This document shows, piece by piece, positions 9,001-17,120 of a stretch of 64,000 nucleotides of DNA. Position 1 is the stretch's first letter; each line of letters begins with the position of its first letter. Source of the stretch: Methanomassiliicoccales archaeon (GTDB lineage Archaea; Thermoplasmatota; Thermoplasmata; Methanomassiliicoccales; JACIVX01); contig JARYLV010000004.1 of assembly GCA_029907465.1 (NCBI GenBank), positions 61,768 to 125,767 of the forward strand, read 5' to 3'. Position numbers and translations under genes: made by a program. A model generated the notes under the pieces. That model worked only from the letters and a program-made list of their open reading frames with translations, was not told the origin of the DNA and searched no databases.

Positions 9001-10157
9001 ATTCTCACCCCCAGGTAATTGACTCTATCACACCTGCCAGTCATCAGTCCATTGTAGACGGATTTTAATTCCTCGATTGAGACGTCTCTGCCACCAAGAC
9101 CGTATATGTAGTTGACGACTTTCGGCCTCTCACTGGCATCGAAAAGTGCTGATCGCACTTCGGGGAATATCGGGCCTGTCGCGCCGAAGCTTATTGCTCT
9201 GTCGAGCACCGCAACAGCTTTCTTACCCTCAAGGGCTTCGATAATCTCCTTATCTGGGAACGGACGGAAGACTCGTAGCTTAAGACTTCCCACTTTCTTT
9301 CCTTCAGCCCGGAGTTCGTCGACAACGCTTCTCAAGGTTCCAGCCGTTGATCCTACAGCAATCGCGACGAAATCTGCATCCTCAGTTCGGTATGGCTCGA
9401 CGATGTCATAGAACCGGCCGCTGAGTTTCGCGTATTCGTCAGCAACCTTCTTGATAATAGGCATTGCCCGACTCATCGCCTCTACTTGCTGGTATTTGTG
9501 TTCGAAATAAAAATCAGGAGGATCGAATGGGCCATACGTGACGGGATTTCTGTAGTCCAGCAAAGGTCTTATTGCTTTGAATTCTCCGACGAATTTCTTC
9601 ACATCATCATCCTGTAATAAGCTGAGGTTCTCCAGTGAATGGCTCGTAATGAAACCGTCAAAATTCGTCATTACTGGGAGGCGCAGATCAAGGTGCTCAC
9701 CAATCTTAAAAGCCATGATTGAATTGTCATAGGCTTCCTGGGCGTTTTCTCCATAGATCTGGATCCACCCAGAATCGCGGGCGCCCATCGTATCGCTGTG
9801 GTCGCAATGGATATTGATGGGACCGCTCAATGCTCTGTTTGCGACGGCCATGATGATGGGCAATCTCATTGAGGCCGCTATGTAAAGCATCTCCCACATA
9901 AATGCAAGTCCTGCTGACGCGGTCGCGGTGCATGTTCTTGCACCACCAGCCGCGGCCCCAATACACAAGCTCATCGCACTGTGCTCGGACTCGGCGCACA
10001 CAAACTCTGTATCGACGAGACCGTCTGCCACGTATTCCGAAAAGGCCTCAACGATGATCGTTTGAGGCGTAATTGGATAAGCGGCAACGACGTCAGGGTT
10101 AACCTGCTTCCAGGCATACGCGATAGCCTGATCCCCGTTCATCGCGATCGGTTGCAT
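8997..10157 (-). CDS. porA: Pyruvate:ferredoxin oxidoreductase alpha subunit
   Basis: A 386-residue subunit with the N-terminal pyrimidine-binding domain of 2-oxoacid oxidoreductases ('AAYPITPQTIIVEAFSEYV', 'ESEHSAMSLCIGAAAGGARTCTATAS') and the substrate-loop segment 'HSDTMGARDSGWIQIY'. The last part is the transketolase C-like domain. PorABGD oxidises pyruvate with CoA to acetyl-CoA, CO2 and reduced ferredoxin and can run in reverse. The sequence reads as POR rather than isovalerate or oxoglutarate enzymes, but specificity is inferred. Its stop lies within the porB ribosome-binding region. Confidence 0.95.
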   Translation of the reverse strand: MQPIAMNGDQAIAYAWKQVNPDVVAAYPITPQTIIVEAFSEYVADGLVDTEFVCAESEHSAMSLCIGAAAGGARTCTATASAGLAFMWEMLYIAASMRLPIIMAVANRALSGPINIHCDHSDTMGARDSGWIQIYGENAQEAYDNSIMAFKIGEHLDLRLPVMTNFDGFITSHSLENLSLLQDDDVKKFVGEFKAIRPLLDYRNPVTYGPFDPPDFYFEHKYQQVEAMSRAMPIIKKVADEYAKLSGRFYDIVEPYRTEDADFVAIAVGSTAGTLRSVVDELRAEGKKVGSLKLRVFRPFPDKEIIEALEGKKAVAVLDRAISFGATGPIFPEVRSALFDASERPKVVNYIYGLGGRDVSIEELKSVYNGLMTGRCDRVNYLGVRI

Positions 10158-10448
10158 TTAGTTCCCCTCCTTTTTCATTGTTATCGCCTTTTTTGGGCAT
10201 TCAGCGGCACAAATCCCGCAACCCTTGCAGTGCGAATATCTAAAACCAACCATTTTCCCCTCTTCGACGAGTATTGAGTTATCTGGGCAATAAACCCAAC
10301 ACCAAAGGCAATTGATACACTTTTCTTTGTCAACCTCGGGCTTCTGCGAACGCCAATCACCTGTCTTGTATTTCCTGGCGCTTCCCGCCTCATCGATTAC
10401 TCCGCCCTCGGGATAGTCCTTGTACTTCTTCTCTGGGTCGCTCATCAA
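10158..10448 (-). CDS. porD: Pyruvate:ferredoxin oxidoreductase delta subunit (2[4Fe-4S] ferredoxin)
   Basis: A 96-residue ferredoxin-like subunit with two [4Fe-4S] motifs, 'CINCLWCWVYCP' and 'CKGCGICAAECP', each CxxCxxCxxxCP. It passes electrons from the alpha/beta core to external ferredoxin. The N-terminus ('YPEGGVIDEAGSARKYKTGDWR') is usual for archaeal PorD. It overlaps the porG stop by 4 bases and ends next to the porA start, so translation is probably coupled. Confidence 0.95.
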   Translation of the reverse strand: MMSDPEKKYKDYPEGGVIDEAGSARKYKTGDWRSQKPEVDKEKCINCLWCWVYCPDNSILVEEGKMVGFRYSHCKGCGICAAECPKKAITMKKEGN

Positions 10449-11032
10449 ATCACCTCGTCGTACGCCCTCTTGACGCTTTTTACATTTTTCGCGGTGACAT
10501 CGGCTGTGAATTTTCCCATGAATTTCCTTTCGAGCTCCTTAATGATGCTTTCAAGGGTCACTATGCCAGATATTTTTGCGAGAGCACCGAGCATTGCGGT
10601 GTTGGCCAGCGGTCTGCCAATCTCCTCGAGGGCGATCTGTGTTGCATTAACAGTATGCACTTCAAATTTGTCACCGATAATCGACTTTAGTTTTTCCGGC
10701 ACATCTGGGTAGTTTGCTATGACAGCGCCGTTCGATCTTAATCCTTCCGTGACATCGATCTGTCCCAATAATGTGGAATCCACTACCACGACATAATCTG
10801 GGTAATAGACCTGGCTGTGTACTGTAATCGGTTTATCAGAAATCCTAGCGAACGCTCTGATCGGTGCCCCCATCCTCTCCGGTCCAAATTCTGGGAATGC
10901 TTTGATGAACTTCCCTTCACGAAGAGCGGCACCGGCCAATATTTCGTTTGCCGTAACAACTCCTTGACCTCCTCTCCCATGCCAACGAATTTCAACGGTT
11001 CTTGATTGACTATTGTTATTCAAGGTACGCAC
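10445..11032 (-). CDS. porG: Pyruvate:ferredoxin oxidoreductase gamma subunit
   Basis: First gene of porGDAB, 195 residues, with the family signature 'IRWHGRGGQGVVTANEILA' near the N-terminus and 'GAPIRAFARIS' downstream. The GTG at 11032 is taken as start because a TATA-like box lies 20-33 bases upstream, which fits a leaderless mRNA. The N-terminal tail is about 13 residues longer than usual. The order gamma-delta-alpha-beta is the standard archaeal one. Confidence 0.93.
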   Translation of the reverse strand: MRTLNNNSQSRTVEIRWHGRGGQGVVTANEILAGAALREGKFIKAFPEFGPERMGAPIRAFARISDKPITVHSQVYYPDYVVVVDSTLLGQIDVTEGLRSNGAVIANYPDVPEKLKSIIGDKFEVHTVNATQIALEEIGRPLANTAMLGALAKISGIVTLESIIKELERKFMGKFTADVTAKNVKSVKRAYDEVI

Positions 11033-11051
11033 CCGTGCGCCTCATCGTATT

Positions 11052-11065
11052 TCAATATATTATTG
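11052..11065 (-). promoter_or_regulatory. TATA-like box for porGDAB
   Basis: On the minus strand AATAATATATTGAA lies 20-33 bases before the porG GTG. Spacing and composition match archaeal promoters. Confidence 0.45.
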
Positions 11066-11475
11066 TATTCTCCCGAAAAATTAGAAAATTAGCTAAAACT
11101 TCGCTCGATAAAGTGTTTCATTAACTTCGATTTCAAGAACCTTCATGAATACAAAAGGAGATCGAGCAAATCAAGCATCGACTCGTGAGGACGACAATAT
11201 TAGTTTTTCAGCTCACTTGGGATTTTCCCATTCTTCATCGATCTAAATATCCTTCTTTCTTGCATTTCATATGATCGCTTGGATGTGTGTATATTTTGCA
11301 TCTTTCTGCTCAAGTTATGGGGCTTTCGTAATTCAGATACGATACGTTCAATTTATAACAATTATAGGCGCAGTTTGAGCGTGTAAGGAACCATAGGATT
11401 TAAACGAGATATTTGATATGTGGTAACAAGGACCGATGTGTAAGGTCTATCGAGATGTCGATTGGAAGGGGTAAG
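11066..11475. other. Intergenic region between divergent porG and ppsA
   Basis: No coding potential seen. It separates two divergent pyruvate genes and must hold the ppsA promoter; an A/T-rich stretch 'TTCAATTTATAAC' near 11348 is a candidate box, though far from the start. A regulator able to switch between pyruvate oxidation and PEP formation could bind here; this is speculation. Confidence 0.4.
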
Positions 11476-13815
11476 ATGACAAAGAGAATAATGGAAATCT
11501 CCGATCTGACAGCTGAAGACATATCTATTGCGGGTGGAAAGGCTGCCAATCTGGGAGAATTAGCGAATGCCGGGTTTAATGTTCCACCAGGATTCGTGCT
11601 AACGACTGCAGCTTTCGAATACTTCGTCAACAAGAATCATCTAGTGGATGTAATCGAATCAGCGCTTTCTAGTCTGGACATCTCTGATGACAGACTCCTT
11701 CAAGATGTTTCTCAATCGATAAGGAAGGCATTTGATGAAAGTACAATCCCCAAGGATCTCGCGAGGGAGATTTTAGATGCCTATAGGGGTCTTTTAAAAA
11801 AGGAAGGACCCGATTGTCTCGTTGCCGTCAGGTCGAGTGCGACAGCTGAAGACCTTCCTACGGCGAGCTTTGCAGGCCAACAGGACACTTTTCTGAACGT
11901 AAGCACGGAAGAGGAGCTACTGGAAAAAATTAAGAAATGCTGGTCATCGCTTTTCACGCCTAGAGCAATCGCATACAGGGTAAGCAAAGGGTTCAGTCAC
12001 GACCAAGTGAAGCTAGCGGTCGTTGTTCAGAAAATGGTCAATTCTGAAGTCTCAGGCATCATGTTTACCGTTGACCCCAACTCCGAGCTTCCGCATATTA
12101 TTATTGAGGCTGGCTATGGGTTAGGGGAGGCAATGGTCGGAGGCAAGGTAACCCCTGATACCTATGTGGTCGACAAATTCCACAAGAAGATCCTCAACAA
12201 GAGAATAGCTAAGCAAACATGGAAATTGGTTAAAGGTGATAATGGGGAGAGCAAGAAAGAAAATGTCGATGATGCGAGCGCGAGCGCACAGAAACTAACA
12301 GACGAGCAGATCTTGGCACTCGCCGAGATTGGAAGGGAAATAGAAGTGCATTACGGAAGACCAATGGATATTGAATGGTGTGTCGAAAAGGGGAGAATAT
12401 ATGTTGTTCAGGCGAGACCCGTTACCACGCTCGCCTCGCATAAAAACGTTAGTGAGGAGGATATGGAGGGAATGGATTCAATGCAGGAAGTAACCCATAA
12501 AGCAAGAACTGAGGAGCAGAAGGTGCTCGTCAAAGGACTCGCGGCAAGCCCCGGTATTGCACAAGGGCCAGTGAAAATTTACGAGGAAACGATGAGTCTT
12601 GATGTCGTAAAGCCCGGTGATGTTCTCGTAACCGTCATGACAACTCCTGATATGGTTCCCGCTATGACGAGGGCTTCTGCTATTGTGACCGATGAGGGTG
12701 GCATGACGTGTCACGCTGCGATTGTCGCGAGGGAACTTGGAATACCGTGTATTGTTGGAGCAACGAATGCTACAAAAATACTCAAAAATGGGATGCTTGT
12801 AACGGTCGACGGTAAAATGGGAGTCGTGTATGAAGGCGGTATTACCCCAAAGAAGGAAGAGCCAGTCTCCATTGGTGTTCCCGCCGCGAGGTACGTCCCT
12901 ATAACTGGTACGAAGATCCTCGTTAACATTGGTGTGCCACAAAAAGCCGAGGAATATGCGAAGTTGCCTGTCCAAGGAGTCGGATTAATGAGAATCGAAT
13001 TCCTCTTCACTAGCTATGTCGCTGAACATCCTTTAGCGCTCATGGAGCAGGGGCGTGCCAATGAACTCGTCGACAAACTCGCAGAGGGAATAGGGATCGT
13101 TGGCCGTGCGTTTTATCCACGTCCTGTTCTTGTTAGAACCTCAGACTTCAAGACGAATGAATATAGGGAGATGAAAGGCGGGGAAAAGTTTGAGCCCCAT
13201 GAATCCAACCCAATGATTGGCTGGAGAGGTTGCTCGAGGTACATTTCTGACCAGTACAGAGAAGCGTTCAAATTGGAATTGCTTGCGGTCAAGAAAGTGA
13301 GAGAAGAAATGGGTCTAAAGAACATTTGGGTTATGCTACCATTTGTGAGAACGGTGGAAGAACTGAAAAAGATCACAGAGATGATGGAAGAAGTCGGCCT
13401 GCACCGTGGAAAGGATTTCAAGTTATACTTAATGGCTGAGGTGCCCTGCAACATCTTCATGGCGGATGAATTTGCTGACTATTGCGATGGTTTTTCGATC
13501 GGCAGTAACGATCTGACGCAGCTCATTATGGGTGCTGACAGGGACTCTGACATTCTGGCGAAGATGGGATATTTCGATGAGAGAAACGAGGCGATCAAGA
13601 GAGCGATAGCGCATCTGATCGACGCTGCCCATAAGAAAGGAAAAGTTGTTTCGATTTGTGGCCAGGCTCCATCGGTTTACCCTGAATTCACTGAGTTCCT
13701 TGTCAGGCACGGCATTGACAGTATCAGTCTCAACCCAGACACGGTCCTTGAGACGATCAATCTCGTCGCTCAGGTCGAACAAAAAATCATATTGGAGTCT
13801 ATCAAAAAGAATTGA
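11476..13815 (+). CDS. ppsA: Phosphoenolpyruvate synthase
   Basis: Converts pyruvate, ATP and water to PEP, AMP and Pi; gluconeogenic direction. Domains in order: N-terminal ATP-grasp ('GGKAANLGELANAGFNVPPGF', 'AVRSSATAEDLPTASFAGQQDT'), phosphohistidine swivel domain ('GGMTCHAAIVARELGIPCIVG', catalytic His about 410) and C-terminal PEP/pyruvate TIM barrel ('GSNDLTQL', 'CGQAPSVYPEF'). The ATG at 11476 is preferred because 'GGAAGGGGT' lies just upstream and the product then starts like the family; ATG 11455 and a TTG at 11413 are also in frame. It is divergent from porGDAB. Confidence 0.96.
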   Translation: MTKRIMEISDLTAEDISIAGGKAANLGELANAGFNVPPGFVLTTAAFEYFVNKNHLVDVIESALSSLDISDDRLLQDVSQSIRKAFDESTIPKDLAREILDAYRGLLKKEGPDCLVAVRSSATAEDLPTASFAGQQDTFLNVSTEEELLEKIKKCWSSLFTPRAIAYRVSKGFSHDQVKLAVVVQKMVNSEVSGIMFTVDPNSELPHIIIEAGYGLGEAMVGGKVTPDTYVVDKFHKKILNKRIAKQTWKLVKGDNGESKKENVDDASASAQKLTDEQILALAEIGREIEVHYGRPMDIEWCVEKGRIYVVQARPVTTLASHKNVSEEDMEGMDSMQEVTHKARTEEQKVLVKGLAASPGIAQGPVKIYEETMSLDVVKPGDVLVTVMTTPDMVPAMTRASAIVTDEGGMTCHAAIVARELGIPCIVGATNATKILKNGMLVTVDGKMGVVYEGGITPKKEEPVSIGVPAARYVPITGTKILVNIGVPQKAEEYAKLPVQGVGLMRIEFLFTSYVAEHPLALMEQGRANELVDKLAEGIGIVGRAFYPRPVLVRTSDFKTNEYREMKGGEKFEPHESNPMIGWRGCSRYISDQYREAFKLELLAVKKVREEMGLKNIWVMLPFVRTVEELKKITEMMEEVGLHRGKDFKLYLMAEVPCNIFMADEFADYCDGFSIGSNDLTQLIMGADRDSDILAKMGYFDERNEAIKRAIAHLIDAAHKKGKVVSICGQAPSVYPEFTEFLVRHGIDSISLNPDTVLETINLVAQVEQKIILESIKKN

Positions 13816-13845
13816 TCCTACAGCCCCTCCTCTAGTCACGAAGGA

Positions 13846-14643
13846 TCAAGACTCTTCCTTGATCAGTCTAGTCGTCACCTCAATCATGGGATGGTGGGAT
13901 CCCTCAATGATTTTCACGTCATCCATTGTGAGCAATCCCCTTTCCTTTGCCGTCTTTTCCAGACCAAGTTCTACGTCGATATTGGGTTCGAGCACAAAAG
14001 CTGAAAACTGCTTGACCCCCATTGCTCTGGCCGCGAGAACCCGGTGATGACCATCAATTAAGAGATAATAATCTCTTCTTTGCACCACGATGATTGGTTC
14101 AACAAGTCCCCTTTTGATCTCAAACTGTCTCCCGCGAAGTTCATCTGCATACACCTCGTGTTGGGTTGGTCTCAATGCCTCGATCGGAATGATTCGTCTT
14201 TTAACTGTAATCTTGATCTTATGTTTTGATTCAAGAAAGGTCTTGATCACCAGTACTTTATTGGGAGTTGCCCGCTCGATGTGTGACCTCACGATATCAA
14301 TATTTGAAATCATGCCGACAAGTTTGCCGTCTTTGTCGACAACTGGAAGATTTCTAAGACCGTACCTGAAAAGAATTCTCGCGGCATCATCGATATCCAT
14401 TTCTGGATTAACGCTTATTGTGCCTCTTCTGATGATATCCTTGATCTTCGCTTGTGGTCTTGAAGCAGCCCTTAAGAGCTCCTTCGCTGTCACGAAACCT
14501 ATGAGCCTTCCGTTTTCCGCAACAGGCAATCCGTGGAATTCTGTAGAGATCAGCCTCTTTGCCGCTTCTTCCACCGTGAAATCTGGCGGGACGGATACAA
14601 CATTTCTCACCATGTAGTCTTCGACTCTGATTTTTTTGTCCAT
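13846..14643 (-). CDS. Two CBS domains fused to a ParB-like nuclease-fold domain
   Basis: A 265-residue protein with two CBS motifs (about 8-60 and 72-125), a nucleotide-sensing pair, followed by a ParB/sulfiredoxin-like domain (about 145-235). The last carries 'LRPTQHEVY' and 'LLIDGHHRVLAARAMGV', the G(H/E)xR-type signature of ParB N-terminal domains. No helix-turn-helix follows, so it is not a segregation ParB. ParB-like domains can bind or hydrolyse CTP or ATP; with CBS in front, adenylate-controlled activity is plausible. Stand-alone gene, convergent with ppsA. Confidence 0.85.
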   Translation of the reverse strand: MDKKIRVEDYMVRNVVSVPPDFTVEEAAKRLISTEFHGLPVAENGRLIGFVTAKELLRAASRPQAKIKDIIRRGTISVNPEMDIDDAARILFRYGLRNLPVVDKDGKLVGMISNIDIVRSHIERATPNKVLVIKTFLESKHKIKITVKRRIIPIEALRPTQHEVYADELRGRQFEIKRGLVEPIIVVQRRDYYLLIDGHHRVLAARAMGVKQFSAFVLEPNIDVELGLEKTAKERGLLTMDDVKIIEGSHHPMIEVTTRLIKEES

Positions 14644-14800
14644 TTTTATCTATCATGTAGATTAACCGGTCAGCTTCATAAAACTAGTGCCCTTATTGTG
14701 GAAGAATCTCATCTCATTCTACACATCTAACTCCAGAGGGCTGGCTATCAAGACCCAAGGAATAAATATATCATACTTGTTGAGGGTTTCCTGTTGCAAT

Positions 14801-14893
14801 GCCCCGGTAGTGTAGTGGCCTATCATCCGGGCCTGTCGTTTCCTTCGAGGAAGCAGAGAGCCCGGGACTCGGGTTCAAATCCCGGCCGGGGCG
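14801..14893 (+). tRNA. tRNA-Asp (GTC) with 20-base intron
   Basis: Acceptor stem GCCCCGG pairs with CCGGGGC (14886-14892), with discriminator G73 as expected for Asp. The T-loop is TTCAAAT. The anticodon stem CGGGC (14828-14832)/GCCCG (14860-14864) frames C-T-GTC-G, then an insert at 14839-14858 and A38. The insert sits exactly at 37/38, the canonical archaeal intron site, and folds into a small hairpin (TTTCC/GGAAG), consistent with a bulge-helix-bulge substrate. The mature tRNA would be 73 nt. No CCA is encoded. Confidence 0.93.
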
Positions 14894-15573
14894 CTCCGTG
14901 CTTGGATTTTTTTGTTTAAACATAAGGACTCAAATGTCCAAAACGCATTTTCATCAAAGAAATCTGGTAGCAAAATCAATTCATCTGGCTCCCAGCAACG
15001 AGTCTGCAAGGAGTATGATCTCTATCGATTCTTAGGGGGGTGAGGTATCTGTGAAAGACAAATCAAATGAGCACGATGCTTTCAATCGCGTAAAAGGGCC
15101 CTCTAGGAAGTAGTGACTGGCCAGATGACCATTTATCAGAAAAGGCCCTTCAGTTGTTGTTGATTCAATCGATCAATATGAAATTAGGTCTGCCGTAAAA
15201 TTTCTTTTGAATCTCGGTGTATTGATTATTTGAGATTTAGGGAATTTTTGGCCACAATGAAAAGTGGGTTGAGAAACCAGCATTTTGTATAAGTCTGGCA
15301 GATGAATTCGAAAACTGTATGGTTGTTTTGATGAAGCCTTTGGCGATCAAATCTTCCTCGACACCAAAAATTGATGGACTCATTGATCAAAATCGTGTTT
15401 GGCTTGGAAGAAGATAATGACCGCTCCATTATGTTGAAAGTGTATATGAATCTGCCATTACTTTCACTTGAGTGCATTCGAAGCGGAAACGATGCAGGGA
15501 AACGAGTCTTTCACTAACGATTCTCCGCATTAGTGTCAATAATCCAAGAGTGTGGGGGGAAGTTGGTAACCCA
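14894..15573. other. 680-base region without recognisable gene
   Basis: Short open frames occur on both strands (for example minus 15226-15477), but none has a convincing start, ribosome site or recognisable motif. It could hold a decayed gene. Nothing else seen. Confidence 0.4.
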
Positions 15574-15903
15574 TTACTCCATAAAATGGATACAAACGGA
15601 TGGTCTTGTCTTCACAAGATTCTTCGAAATCATCCCCACTTCTAACCAACATGCATTGAACACGCCGACCGGGACAAGGCAGGTAGGAGTTAAACGAGCT
15701 TCAGTGGCAAGTTCGAGTATTTTCGAGCCCTTCATCTCGTATAGGTCGTCCAGTTTGACTTCCGTGAGAAGTTTTGCGTATTCTTTGACATGATTGCAGG
15801 AAGATTTGATATGTACACTAACAGTGCCGTCATTCTTGTCTTCAACTTCAATCGTCGTCTCGTGCGAACAAAGGGCCATGTCAACTGAGACCTTTGAAGT
15901 CAA
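15574..15903 (-). CDS. DUF6951-like small cysteine-containing protein
   Basis: A 109-residue protein that resembles a conserved archaeal/anaerobe family of unknown function. The pattern is a short beta strand start, then 'IEVEDKNDGTVSVHIKSSCNHVKEYAKLL', then 'ILELATEARLTPTCLVPVGVFNACWLEVG'. Four cysteines (in CSH, SCNH, TCLVP and ACW contexts) could bind metal or a cluster. The first codon is TTG at 15903; ATG at codon 9 is an alternative. It is divergent from panD. The family assignment is from memory of its sequence pattern. Confidence 0.65.
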   Translation of the reverse strand: MTSKVSVDMALCSHETTIEVEDKNDGTVSVHIKSSCNHVKEYAKLLTEVKLDDLYEMKGSKILELATEARLTPTCLVPVGVFNACWLEVGMISKNLVKTRPSVCIHFME

Positions 15904-16063
15904 ATGATCAGACCTAACGGGCTATAGTAAACAGGTATACATAATAGTGATGTAGAGCATCTCATACGGCATAGCATCAACAGCAATCGACCTTAATGAC
16001 TAATCGACATTTTTTTGGATCCTAGAGAAAGTTTATTGAGCCCTTTTTCTCAATCAGCCCCCC

Positions 16064-16405
16064 ATGCGAGAAATCCTGCATGCAAAAATACATAGGGCGA
16101 CGGTGACGCATGTCGAACCAGATTATATAGGGAGCATTGGAATTGATAAAGTTCTCCTTGAAAAAGCAGACATATGGATCGGGGAGAAGGTTTTGGTCGC
16201 GGATCTTAGCAACGGTGCGAGGTTCGAGACTTATGCTGTTGAAGAAGAAGCAGATTCTGGAGTCATTGCAGTGAACGGCGCCGCGGCACGGCTTGTCAAA
16301 AAAGGAGATAAAATTATCATTATGGCTTTCGAACTTTCCCAATCGCCCTCAAAAGCGAAAATTGTGCTTGTCGACGATCGGAATCGGTTCGTGAAGTACC
16401 TCTAG
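16064..16405 (+). CDS. panD: Aspartate 1-decarboxylase, pyruvoyl type
   Basis: Makes beta-alanine for pantothenate and CoA from aspartate. The 113-residue proenzyme self-cleaves at Gly-Ser to create the pyruvoyl group; here 'DYIGSIGID' puts the cleavage at Gly23-Ser24. Lys8, His10 and Tyr21 match conserved positions, offset by one from the E. coli enzyme. Most archaea use a PLP decarboxylase (MfnA) instead, so a bacterial origin by transfer is likely. 'GTTTATTGA' about 30 bases upstream is a candidate TATA box. Stand-alone gene. Confidence 0.93.
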   Translation: MREILHAKIHRATVTHVEPDYIGSIGIDKVLLEKADIWIGEKVLVADLSNGARFETYAVEEEADSGVIAVNGAAARLVKKGDKIIIMAFELSQSPSKAKIVLVDDRNRFVKYL

Positions 16406-16467
16406 TCTTTCTCATTCTATGAGACCACTTAAGACTTATATGTCAAAAAACGTCACTTCTTAGTTTC

Positions 16468-16491
16468 ATGGCAGAAAATTGTCAAAGGTAA
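16468..16491 (+). other. Seven-codon upstream ORF in frame with the RNase HI gene
   Basis: ATG at 16468 opens a seven-residue peptide ending in TAA, directly followed by a run of A. A TATA-like 'CTTATATG' about 30 bases upstream would start a transcript near this ATG. The frame is the same as the RNase H gene's and the codons between encode a Cys-rich stretch (KKCHCGICGG). Confidence 0.3.
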
Positions 16492-16521
16492 AAAAAATGC
16501 CATTGTGGGATTTGCGGAGGG

Positions 16522-16941
16522 ATGACGATTCATCTAGCCATCTATACCGATGGAGGTTCAAGAGGCAACCCGGGGCCTGCAGCCTACGCAGTAATCATTG
16601 TGGATGAGAGAGGAACGGTTGTCAAAGAGTTCTCGCGATTCATTCAAACTGCGACAAACAACGAGGCGGAGTATCGTGGCCTGATCGCTGGTTTGGAGGA
16701 AGCGAGCAGATTGGGGGCAGATGAGGTGGATATATTCATGGACAGCGAGCTCGTTGTCAATCAAATAAACGGAAAGTACGCGATCAAAGCTTCAAATTTG
16801 ATACCGCTGGCAAAAGAGGTCTTTTCAAAATTAAGAAATTTCAAGAGATGTTCAATTCGCCACGTAAGCCGTAATAATCCGATGACAAGTCGAGCCGATA
16901 TGCTTCTCAATTCAGAACTTGACAATCACACGGGAAACTGA
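16522..16941 (+). CDS. rnhA: Ribonuclease HI family protein
   Basis: A 139-residue RNase H fold. It has all four acidic catalytic positions: Asp in 'YTDGGSRGNPGP', Glu in 'NNEAEYRG', Asp in 'FMDSELVVNQ' and Asp in 'SRADMLLN'. It degrades RNA in RNA-DNA hybrids. The start gives the normal family N-terminus; a purine-rich GGAGGG directly precedes the ATG with almost no spacing. Between panD and hisS on the opposite strand; no operon partner. Confidence 0.92.
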   Translation: MTIHLAIYTDGGSRGNPGPAAYAVIIVDERGTVVKEFSRFIQTATNNEAEYRGLIAGLEEASRLGADEVDIFMDSELVVNQINGKYAIKASNLIPLAKEVFSKLRNFKRCSIRHVSRNNPMTSRADMLLNSELDNHTGN

Positions 16942-17120
16942 ATCATCCGAAGTAACGCCATTGCTGCGTGATTGCAATTTGAAGAATACAGCCCATATCA
17001 ATCAACTTCGCTTTTTTATCAATGAAGTGACAGATTTACCTCATCAATGAGGGTATAGATTAATATAGAGGTGCCCATCTTAAGACAATTAGGCGTCTGA
17101 GGGGCGGCCCAACTTTCCTC

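Noticed and set aside
15226..15477. 83-codon minus-strand frame
   Set aside because: Composition is not protein-like, with no ribosome site or recognisable motif.
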